From contig DATAEK010000336.1 of assembly GCA_036258055.1 (NCBI GenBank), positions 1 to 5,429 of the forward strand: a DNA stretch of 5,429 nucleotides, written 5' to 3'. The DNA is from DATAEK01 sp036258055. GTDB lineage: Bacteria; Acidobacteriota; Vicinamibacteria; Vicinamibacterales; 2-12-FULL-66-21. Made by a program: the position numbers and the translations under genes. The notes beneath the pieces are model-generated. The model saw nothing but the letters and a program-made list of their open reading frames with translations, ran no database searches and was not told the origin of the DNA. This document shows, one piece after another, positions 1-5,348 of this stretch. Positions within the stretch are counted from its first letter, which is position 1; every line of letters starts with the position of its first letter.

Positions 1-1266
1 CTGCACATCGTCTCCTCGGGTGACGTAGACGAGGTGGGAAATCGGGTCGTACATCGGTGTCTGGCGCGCGGCGCTCATCGAGACCACGATGAGGTCCGCG
101 CGTTTTCCCGGTTCCAGCGAACCGATCGAACGCTCGAGGCCCAGCGCCCTCGCCCCTTCGATGGTTCCCATCCGCAGTGCCGTGCTCGCGGGGATCGCCC
201 GGGGATCGCCGGTCACCAGCTTGTGCAGAAAAGCCGCCTGCCGCATCGCTTCGAACATGTCCAGATCGTTGTTGCTTGCGGCGCCGTCGGTCCCGAGGCC
301 GACCACGACGCCCGAGCGTCGCAGATCGATCACCCGGGCGGTACCGCTGGCAAGCTTCATGTTGCTCTCGGGATTGTGCGACACGGCGACACGGCGCCGG
401 GTCAGGATTCTGATGTCCGCGTCGGTGAGATGGACGGCGTGGGCAGCCAGCGTGCGTGGCCCCCAGAAGCCAATCGACTCGAGGTATTGAACCGGTGAAG
501 TTTTGTAACGCTGCTCGGACGTCTTCACTTCGTCCTGGGTTTCTGCCAGGTGAATGATCACCGGTGCGTGCTCGCGATCGGCCAGCGCCCGAATCGCTTT
601 GAGCGTCGCGGTGTCCAGCGTGTACATCGAGTGCGGCGCGATGGCGGGCACGATCAGCTCGTCCTGGCCGAAGTCGCGGATGAACGCCGCCGCACGGGCG
701 ATGGATTCCGACGGCGTCTTGGCATCGGGCGACGGGAACTGGATGATTGTTTCCCCCAGCATCCCGCGGAGGCCGGCGTCGCGCGTGACCCGGGCGATCT
801 CCTCTTCGAAGTAGTACATGTCCGCGTAGGTCGTCGTCCCGGACTCGATCATCTCGAGCGCGGCGAGGCGCGTCCCCGCCCGCACGAACTCCGGCGTCAC
901 GGTCTTCGCCTCGGCCGGAAAAATGTACTTCTGGAGCCAGTCCATCAGCGCCAGGTCGTCGGCCAGACCCCGATAGAGGACCATCGGCGCATGCGTATGG
1001 GTGTTGATCAGGCCAGGTAGAACCACCTGGCCCTTCGCATCGATCGTGTCACGCGCCGTGAACTGGCGCGCGATCGCGGCCGCTGAATCGACCGCCACGA
1101 TATCCCGCCCGTCGACCGCCACCGCGCCGGCCGCAAGCACCCGACTGGCAGCGTCCATCGTGATCACGGTCGCGTTGGTCACGATGAGGGCAACTTCGCG
1201 CCGTCCGGACTGCTGCCCTGCCAGAACCGCTGCTGTCAGCAGGAGGAGTGTGCAGGATCGCCACAT
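1..1266 (-). CDS. mtaD: Exported amidohydrolase, 5-methylthioadenosine/S-adenosylhomocysteine deaminase type (3' end outside window)
   Basis: The frame is open for 422 codons from an ATG at 1266 to the window edge, so the C-terminus is missing. Family members deaminate the adenine ring of MTA or SAH, and related enzymes act on other aminated rings, so the substrate is inferred. Residues 1-20 (MWRSC, then LLLLTAAVLAG) form a signal peptide without a lipobox cysteine, implying export. The TIM-barrel metal motif is PGLINTHTHAPM (about 84-95), with H90 and H92 as ligands. APHSMY (H212), IIHLAE (H239, catalytic E242), AAHAVHLTD (H276), VSHNPESNMKLASG and GLGTDGAASNN (metal ligand D327) follow in the family order. 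EPGKRADLIV (about 385-394) marks the closing beta-domain. The ATG is chosen because it yields the signal peptide; a GTG two bases downstream opens a different, unrelated frame. It is divergent from upp. An imperfect -10-like TAGAAT lies on the minus strand at 1285-1280. Confidence 0.9.
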   Translation of the reverse strand, partial: MWRSCTLLLLTAAVLAGQQSGRREVALIVTNATVITMDAASRVLAAGAVAVDGRDIVAVDSAAAIARQFTARDTIDAKGQVVLPGLINTHTHAPMVLYRGLADDLALMDWLQKYIFPAEAKTVTPEFVRAGTRLAALEMIESGTTTYADMYYFEEEIARVTRDAGLRGMLGETIIQFPSPDAKTPSESIARAAAFIRDFGQDELIVPAIAPHSMYTLDTATLKAIRALADREHAPVIIHLAETQDEVKTSEQRYKTSPVQYLESIGFWGPRTLAAHAVHLTDADIRILTRRRVAVSHNPESNMKLASGTARVIDLRRSGVVVGLGTDGAASNNDLDMFEAMRQAAFLHKLVTGDPRAIPASTALRMGTIEGARALGLERSIGSLEPGKRADLIVVSMSAARQTPMYDPISHLVYVTRGDDVQ

Positions 1267-1556
1267 AACCCGCCCGGCGATTCTATCAGCATCAACTTCT
1301 TCAGTTTGTCGTGGGTTCAGTTGGTCGCGGGGCCCGGCATTCCTCAGTGGCGCGTGGGGCCCCACCCCCACGCGCGGCACTCGGCGACTACGCGCCTCGC
1401 TTCAGCCGCAGACGCTCTGCCAGCGCTTCGCTCCGCTCGCGCCGCCGGTCAGGCGCTACGGGAGACAAAACATGCGGCCGATGTCACAGTCGCCGTCAAT
1501 CTGCTCCTGTGTCTTTGGCCTGTACTTCATTGTTCGTAGTTCCGACTTTCTTCCCG
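1267..1556. other. Intergenic region between divergent genes
   Basis: This stretch of about 290 bp separates the minus-strand amidohydrolase from plus-strand upp. Open frames crossing it have no recognisable domain and look like by-products of high GC. It holds a GC hairpin at 1351-1374 and a possible minus-strand -10 box (1280-1285) for the amidohydrolase without a convincing -35. The block from about 1375 to 1465, rich in GCG and CGC words, has the feel of intergenic repeat sequence, but I find no second copy in the window. The last 80 bases are noticeably less GC-rich and lead into the upp promoter. Confidence 0.5.
1351..1374. repeat. GC-rich hairpin in intergenic region
   Basis: CGCGTGGGG (1351-1359) is perfectly complementary to CCCCACGCG (1366-1374), giving a 9-bp stem with a 6-nt loop. 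There is no T-run on either side, and it lies between divergent genes, so a terminator is not expected. It may be part of a dispersed repeat or a protein binding site. Confidence 0.5.
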
Positions 1557-1562
1557 TATAGT
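1557..1562 (+). promoter_or_regulatory. Putative -10 box of upp (leaderless-type promoter)
   Basis: TATAGT matches the sigma-70 -10 consensus at five of six positions. It ends 7 nt before the GTG at 1570, the spacing seen where transcription begins at or next to the start codon. No Shine-Dalgarno sequence precedes either GTG. No good -35 is present at 16-18 bp; the nearest TTG-type hexamer (TTGTTC, 1530-1535) is 21 bp away. Confidence 0.45.
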
Positions 1563-1569
1563 GGTCCCC

Positions 1570-2190
1570 GTGCCCGTTCATCTCGTCGAGCATCCGCTCG
1601 TCCACGATGCGTTGACTGCGCTCCGCGATGCGGCGACGCCACCGGAGCTCTTCAGGCGGATGGCCGTGCGGATCAGCCTGCTGCTGGCCGCCGAGGCGAC
1701 GAGGGATGTGCCGAGCACGACGGCGACGGTCCAGACACCGCTCGGGCCGGCCGGCGGACGAAGGGTGAACGGCAGCGTGGTCGTTGTTCCGGTTCTGCGT
1801 GCCGGTCTGGGAATGCTCGACGCAGTCCTCGAGCTGATTCCCACCGCGCGCGTCGGGCACATCGGTCTGCAGCGCGACGAGCTGACCGCCGTCGCGTCGC
1901 AGTACTACTCGAAGTTGCCGCCATCGCTCGACGGTGCATTCGTCCTGATGATCGATCCGATGCTGGCTACCGGCGGAAGCGCCGTGGCCGCGCTCGATTT
2001 GCTCAAGCGTGCCGGTGCCCGCGATGCGCGGATGATCTGCATCGTCGCCGCTCCTGAAGGCATCGCGCTCGTCGAACAGCATCATCCGGACGTGCACATC
2101 TACACGCCGGTCGTCGATAAGGGCTTGAACGATCACAAGTTCATCGTTCCAGGTCTCGGCGACTTCGGCGACAGACTCTACGGCACCTAG
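1570..2190 (+). CDS. upp: Uracil phosphoribosyltransferase
   Basis: This cytosolic pyrimidine salvage enzyme makes UMP and pyrophosphate from uracil and PRPP. The 206-residue product matches the family length (about 208). Residues 7-30 (EHPLVHDALTALRD, then FRR) are the family N-terminus. VPVLRAGLGM (about 73-82) is the conserved early loop. MIDPMLATGGSA (127-138) is the PRPP-binding loop. YTPVVDKGLN (178-187) and PGLGDFGDR (194-202) form the uracil-binding end. In the last motif Phe replaces the usual Ala (GDAGDR). I prefer GTG 1570 over the in-frame GTG at 1561 because it puts the HPLV motif at residue 8, as in E. coli Upp, and because the 1561 GTG overlaps the -10 box. No Shine-Dalgarno is visible for either. 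The stop codon abuts an inverted-repeat element, so upp is probably monocistronic. Confidence 0.93.
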   Translation: MPVHLVEHPLVHDALTALRDAATPPELFRRMAVRISLLLAAEATRDVPSTTATVQTPLGPAGGRRVNGSVVVVPVLRAGLGMLDAVLELIPTARVGHIGLQRDELTAVASQYYSKLPPSLDGAFVLMIDPMLATGGSAVAALDLLKRAGARDARMICIVAAPEGIALVEQHHPDVHIYTPVVDKGLNDHKFIVPGLGDFGDRLYGT

Positions 2191-2348
2191 TGTCCCGGCC
2201 ACGTCATTCGTGACATGAGTCCCGGAGCGCGGCGCCCGAATCGCAAGGCGCGAGGAGCGCGCAAATCGGGAATTTGTAAACGACGAGCAACGCAGCGAGG
2301 CGGGATGCCTCGCCCGGGAAGCATGTTGCGAATGACGCGGCCGGGACA
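2191..2348. repeat. 158-bp MITE/REPIN-like element with long terminal inverted repeats
   Basis: The left end TGTCCCGGCCACGTCATTCG (2191-2210) and the reverse complement of the right end (2329-2348) agree at 19 of 20 bases. The symmetry continues inward through ACATG and TCCCGG, so the arms 2191-2225 and 2314-2348 match at 30 of 35 positions with no gaps. The flanks CTAG (2187-2190) and CCAG (2349-2352) either extend the inverted repeat by 3 of 4 bases or are a decayed 4-bp target duplication. Inside are smaller hairpins: GCGAGGC/GCCTCGC with a 5-nt loop (2295-2313) and GCGCC/GGCGC (2232-2251). There is no credible reading frame. It starts on the base after the upp stop codon and could fold in the upp transcript, acting as a 3' end. 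A non-autonomous transposon, a REP doublet or a structured RNA are all possible. Confidence 0.75.
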
Positions 2349-2500
2349 CCAGCAGGCCGCTGAACGAGGCCGGTCCTCAGCATCCTGCATGTAGACCGGG
2401 GGTCGGGTTGAGTTGCGTTGCTGCGGCACGCCGCCGATCGGCGCGCGGACGATCTCAGTGACGCTGCCTGGTTGCGCGTCCGTGTATCTTGGGGGGGCTC
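2349..2500. other. Spacer upstream of the citrate synthase-like gene
   Basis: About 150 bp without a gene. The only features seen are a 12-bp perfect palindrome, CGCCGATCGGCG, at 2432-2443, and a run of seven Gs at 2491-2497 that ends 3 nt before the chosen ATG. A TATCTT at 2485-2490 resembles a -10 box but has no partner at a normal distance. No promoter can be assigned with confidence. Confidence 0.4.
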
Positions 2501-3355
2501 ATGAAGGGTCAAGACAGCGGCGAAATGGCGACAGTCCCGGTCGAACGGCGGGCAACGCGCAGAGTCGCAGAGGATCGCTGGCGTACCGCGCTCACCTGCA
2601 TCGAGCCGAACAAGATCCTCGTCCGCGGCTACCCGCTCGACGAAATCATGGGACGGCTGACGTTCGGCGAAGCGATCTACTTGCTGTTCATGGGGGAAGT
2701 GCCGTCGCCGGCGATCGGCAGCCTGATGGAGGCGATGCTCGTGTCGTTCATCGACCACGGCGCTACGCCGCCGTCGACACTCGCCGCCCGGAATACCGCG
2801 ACGACCGGCGCCCCGTTGCGCGCGTGCGTCGCTGCGGGCGTCCTCGGATTTGGCCGTTACCACGGCGGCGACATCGAGAGCTGTATGCAGTTTCTGGATG
2901 CCGGTCTCAACCTCGTCCGGTCCGGTGTCAGCTATCGCGAGGCCGCCGAGCGCATGGTGCGCGAATGTCGCGACGCCGGTGAGGCGCCGCCGGGCTTCGG
3001 GCATCGCTTCCACACGCGGGATCCTCGGGCAGCCCGCCTCTTCCAGATGGCGCTCGAGCTGGAGCTCGAAGCCGATCACATTCAGATGATCCGGGCGGTT
3101 GACTTCGTCGTCCACGAAAAGCCCGACAGTGAGAAGCTCCCGATCAACATCGATGGAGCGATTGCGGCCCTCTGCGGGGATCTCGGCATCCCTCCCGCGG
3201 TCGCGAACGCCCTGTTTACGATCTCCCGCGTACCGGGTATCGCCGCACACGCCGAAGAGGAACGGACGCGTCACCAGCCGATGCGGCAGATCGATCCAAA
3301 GGATCACATGTACGACGGTCCATCCGAGCGGCGACTGCCCGACCGCCGGAAATAG
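2501..3355 (+). CDS. Short citrate synthase-fold protein, citryl-CoA lyase type
   Basis: The 284-residue product is related to the C-terminal citrate synthase module of ATP-citrate lyase and to free-standing citryl-CoA lyase, which splits citryl-CoA into acetyl-CoA and oxaloacetate. All three citrate synthase catalytic positions seem present: H121 in RYHGGDIE, H168 in PGFGHRFHTRDPR, and D218 in INIDGAIAAL. FIDHGATPPSTLAARN (83-98) matches the DHxxNxST stretch of the family, and SRVPGIAAHAEEER (242-255) the CoA-side helix. It is about 100 residues shorter than housekeeping citrate synthases, mainly at the N-terminus. ATG 2501 follows a G7 run; TTG 2489 and ATG 2525 are alternatives. No citryl-CoA synthetase or ATP-citrate lyase subunit is nearby, so its partner and direction of reaction are unknown. 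A 56-bp gap follows before the sigma gene, which has its own promoter. Confidence 0.82.
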   Translation: MKGQDSGEMATVPVERRATRRVAEDRWRTALTCIEPNKILVRGYPLDEIMGRLTFGEAIYLLFMGEVPSPAIGSLMEAMLVSFIDHGATPPSTLAARNTATTGAPLRACVAAGVLGFGRYHGGDIESCMQFLDAGLNLVRSGVSYREAAERMVRECRDAGEAPPGFGHRFHTRDPRAARLFQMALELELEADHIQMIRAVDFVVHEKPDSEKLPINIDGAIAALCGDLGIPPAVANALFTISRVPGIAAHAEEERTRHQPMRQIDPKDHMYDGPSERRLPDRRK

Positions 3356-3371
3356 TCCAGCCGCGAGCCGC

Positions 3372-3400
3372 GGGAACATTCTGTCCGCTCCGTGCATCAA
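3372..3400 (+). promoter_or_regulatory. ECF-type promoter of the sigma factor gene (copy 1)
   Basis: GGGAAC (3372-3377), a 15-bp spacer, then TGCATCAA (3393-3400). The same two boxes at the same distance precede the DUF4142 gene. Similarity continues after the second box (TCAA then GGGC), while the spacers agree at only about 2 of 15 positions, as expected for a promoter. GGAAC-like -35 boxes are typical of ECF sigma factors. Transcription would start around 3405-3408, leaving only a few bases before the ATG at 3412. A 5-bp inverted repeat, CCGCG/CGCGG (3361-3373), touches the -35 box. Confidence 0.72.
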
Positions 3401-3411
3401 TTCAACGGGGC

Positions 3412-4140
3412 ATGAAAACACTGCGAACCGCTGCACTCGACAACGACGACGATTCCGAGCTCGCCCAGCGTATCGGCCGCGGCGATCATGCGGCATTCGA
3501 ACGCCTGATGCGGCGCCACAACTCGAAGCTGTTTCGCGTCGCCCGGGCCATTCTCCGCGATGACGCGGACGCCGAGGATGCGCTGCAGGAGGCTTATCTC
3601 GACGCCTTCCGGCACATCCGCGAGTTTCGGGGGGCGGCCCGGCTGAGCACCTGGCTGACGCGAATTGTCGTGAACCACGCGCTGATGCGGCGCCGGAAAC
3701 AGGCCCGCGATCGGGCCGTCGTGGCTTTCGGTGAAGAGCGCTGGGGTGCGCATCAGGAGGGCGACGTGGCGGACGAAGCGAGCGAATCCCCTGCGACCAG
3801 CATCCTGCGCGAAGAGGTTCGCAAGGTGCTGGAGCGTAAGATTGACGAGCTTCCGCTTGCCTTCCGCACCGTGTTCGTGATGCGTGACGTCGAGGACATG
3901 ACGGTCCAGGAAACGGCCGAATGCCTGTCGATTCCACCCGCGACTGTCAGAACCCGCCTGTTCCGGGCACGAACGCTTCTTCGAGAAGCACTCGCCCGCG
4001 ACATGGATGCCGCGACGGTTGAAGTGTTCGGCTTCGCTGGCGATCGCTGCGATCGCATCGTGACGGCCGTGCTCGATCGGCTTCGCGACGGCACGGACGA
4101 ATCTCCTTCCTCTGACCCATCCAATCCGACCACCCGCTGA
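3412..4140 (+). CDS. RNA polymerase sigma factor, ECF subfamily
   Basis: This 242-residue protein has the two-domain layout of ECF sigma factors, which direct RNA polymerase to stress or envelope promoters. Sigma-2 spans about residues 15-97, with DAEDALQEAYLDAFRH (53-68) as region 2.2 and ARLSTWLTRIVVNHALMRRR (76-95) as the -10-reading end of the domain. An acidic linker (about 100-130) leads to sigma-4 (about 138-195), with MTVQETAECLSIPPATVRTR (163-182) as the -35-reading helix-turn-helix. A tail of about 45 residues beyond sigma-4 contains VFGFAGDRCDRIVTAVLDRL (205-224), longer than a minimal ECF protein. It sits directly ahead of the DUF4142-cupredoxin pair and shares an upstream promoter motif with it, implying autoregulation. 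No anti-sigma gene is seen on either side. The ATG has no well-spaced Shine-Dalgarno; GGGG lies one base before it. Confidence 0.93.
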   Translation: MKTLRTAALDNDDDSELAQRIGRGDHAAFERLMRRHNSKLFRVARAILRDDADAEDALQEAYLDAFRHIREFRGAARLSTWLTRIVVNHALMRRRKQARDRAVVAFGEERWGAHQEGDVADEASESPATSILREEVRKVLERKIDELPLAFRTVFVMRDVEDMTVQETAECLSIPPATVRTRLFRARTLLREALARDMDAATVEVFGFAGDRCDRIVTAVLDRLRDGTDESPSSDPSNPTTR

Positions 4141-4149
4141 GCCATTTTC

Positions 4150-4178
4150 GGGAACGCCGCAGCTCGCCGCTGCATCAA
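4150..4178 (+). promoter_or_regulatory. ECF-type promoter of the DUF4142-cupredoxin operon (copy 2)
   Basis: GGGAAC (4150-4155), a 15-bp spacer, then TGCATCAA (4171-4178). From the second box onward the 19 bases at 4171-4189 match 16 of 19 with the copy ahead of the sigma gene. Expected transcription start is about 4184-4187, giving a leader of roughly 55 nt before the ATG at 4241, which has a normal ribosome binding site (AGGAG, 4231-4235). Confidence 0.75.
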
Positions 4179-4240
4179 CTCAATAGGGCCGGGGATTCAG
4201 GTGTGCGGCCGTGCCCGTCAACTTTCTGTGAGGAGAATCC

Positions 4241-4756
4241 ATGCGAACGTCATTTCTCATCGTCGCCTCGGTGTTGTTGGTCTCGGCTGCGGCCAGCGCG
4301 CAGTCGATTGACGATGCGCAGATTGCTGCGATCGTGGTCACTGCGAATCAGGTCGATATCGACGCCGGCACGCTCGCGAGCAGCGCATCGTCAAATGCTG
4401 ATGTGAAGAAGTTTGCGGAGACGATGGTCACGGATCACACAGGCGTGAACAAGTCGGCAACCGAGCTGGTGAACAAGCTCAAAGTCACGCCGAAGGAGAA
4501 CGCGACGAGCGAGAGCTTGAAATCCGGCGGTGAGAAGAACGTGGCGTCGCTCAAGACGCTCAAGGGCGCAGCATTCGACAAGGCCTACATCGACCACGAG
4601 GTCGCCTACCACGAACAGGTTCTCGACGCGCTCGACAAAACCCTGATACCAAACGCACAGAACGCCGAGCTCAAGGCGCTGCTCGTGAAGGTGCGGCCGG
4701 CGTTCGTTGCCCATCTCGATGACGCGAAGCAGCTTCAGTCGTCACTCGGCAAGTAG
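4241..4756 (+). CDS. Periplasmic DUF4142 protein (predicted ferritin-like helical bundle)
   Basis: The product is 171 residues. Residues 1-20 are a clear signal peptide (MRTSFLIVASVLLVSAAASA, cleavage before QS). The rest is almost wholly helical and matches the DUF4142 pattern: an opening helix with ANQVDIDAGTLA (35-46), then VKKFAETMVTDHTGVN (55-70), FDKAYIDHEVAYHEQVLDAL (112-131) and a last helix with HLDDAKQL (158-165). The acidic and histidine residues (D39, D41, E60, D66, H67, H119, E120, H124, H158) sit where family members keep theirs and would suit a metal site, but no biochemical role is established for this family that I can cite. AGGAG lies 5 nt before the ATG. The stop is one base from the cupredoxin start, so the two are co-transcribed and probably translationally coupled, under the ECF-type promoter at 4150. 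Confidence 0.88.
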   Translation: MRTSFLIVASVLLVSAAASAQSIDDAQIAAIVVTANQVDIDAGTLASSASSNADVKKFAETMVTDHTGVNKSATELVNKLKVTPKENATSESLKSGGEKNVASLKTLKGAAFDKAYIDHEVAYHEQVLDALDKTLIPNAQNAELKALLVKVRPAFVAHLDDAKQLQSSLGK

Positions 4757-4757
4757 C

Positions 4758-5090
4758 ATGCGCGTCACTGCATCCATCGCCATCGTTCTGAGTCTGCTCT
4801 CGACTGGCTGCAGCCGCGGGGCGGTGGATGCGCAGAAGTCGACCTCTCAGACTGTCGTGATCGACGGCACGCGCTTTCAGCCCGCCGAGCTCAGCGTTAA
4901 CGTGGGCGATTCGATCGTGTGGGTAAACAAGGATCCGTTTCCGCACACAGCGACGTCCGCGACGGGCGGCTTCGATTCAGGCGAGATCGCGTCGGAGAAG
5001 TCGTGGACGTTCAAGGCGGTCAAGGCGGGAGAATTCCCCTACGTATGCACACTTCACCGGAACATGAAGGGCATCCTCCGCGTGAAGTGA
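4758..5090 (+). CDS. Cupredoxin lipoprotein, amicyanin/plastocyanin-like type 1 copper protein
   Basis: The 110-residue product carries a lipoprotein signal peptide ending in LLSTGC (lipid-attached C18), so it should be anchored to the periplasmic face of a membrane. The mature part is one small cupredoxin domain: VVIDGTRFQPAELSVNVGD (33-51), IVWVNKDPFPHTAT (53-66) and YVCTLHRNM (95-103). The type 1 copper ligands are H63, C97, H100 and M103. The short C-x2-H-x2-M loop is the amicyanin spacing, not the longer plastocyanin one. Likely roles are single-electron transfer or copper binding; no redox partner is in the window. ATG 4758 is chosen over upstream in-frame ATGs from 4707 because it gives the signal peptide directly and begins one base after the DUF4142 stop. 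There is no separate Shine-Dalgarno, consistent with coupling. Confidence 0.9.
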   Translation: MRVTASIAIVLSLLSTGCSRGAVDAQKSTSQTVVIDGTRFQPAELSVNVGDSIVWVNKDPFPHTATSATGGFDSGEIASEKSWTFKAVKAGEFPYVCTLHRNMKGILRVK

Positions 5091-5116
5091 TCCGCTCGGC
5101 ACCCCCGAAAGGCAGG

Positions 5117-5141
5117 CGCGACGATGGCCGTCATCGTCGCG
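5117..5141 (+). terminator. Strong hairpin after the cupredoxin gene, probable transcription end
   Basis: CGCGACGATG (5117-5126) and CATCGTCGCG (5132-5141) form a perfect 10-bp stem with a GCCGT loop, 26 nt after the stop codon. GCAGGCG (5112-5118) and CGCCTGC (5150-5156) offer an alternative outer pairing. No T-run follows, so it is not a classical intrinsic terminator; it may stop transcription weakly or protect the 3' end. Confidence 0.55.
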
Positions 5142-5348
5142 TCATCTGTCGCCTGCTACGAACGAACTGTGCGGCTTCGACACACGGGGCGGGCGCTTCG
5201 ATCGCCCCCCTTGTGGTTCATTCTCCGCCGCGGGATCGGATCAAACTCGCGTTACCGCTAGATATATACCCCTCGCGATTGATGCGCCACCCTACTGCAA
5301 ATAGTAGACTTCTGCCTTCCCGTTACATGTTTGGTCGAAGGAGTTCTC
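5142..5348. other. Intergenic region upstream of the Tad-like gene
   Basis: About 200 bp with no credible gene. A second GC hairpin is possible at 5186-5208 (GGGGCG pairing with CGCCCC). The right half is unusually AT-rich for this window: it contains GATATATAC (5261-5269), a short inverted repeat CTACT-GCAAAT-AGTAG (5292-5307) and a weak TTGATG (5279-5284). The promoter of the Tad-like gene should lie here, but no -35/-10 pair with good spacing stands out. The GGGAAC-N15-TGCATCAA motif is absent. Confidence 0.45.

Noticed and set aside
734..764. A possible third GGGAAC...GCATCC promoter on the plus strand
   Set aside because: The spacer is 19 bp instead of 15, it lies inside the amidohydrolase coding region, and no plus-strand gene follows.
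34..1020. Long plus-strand open frames across 34-498 and 550-1020
   Set aside because: They lie opposite a minus-strand frame carrying every amidohydrolase motif in order; their products are Arg/His/Pro-rich with no domain.
1351..1374. GC hairpin as an intrinsic terminator
   Set aside because: It lies between divergent genes and has no T-run on either strand.
1456..2349. A 297-codon minus-strand open frame over upp
   Set aside because: Antisense to a clear upp, without domain or ribosome binding site, and it runs through the inverted-repeat element.
2204..3937. A 577-codon minus-strand open frame
   Set aside because: It runs antisense through the inverted-repeat element, the citrate synthase-like gene and part of the sigma gene, has low-complexity Arg/Pro/Ala composition and no recognisable domain; it is a GC-driven shadow.
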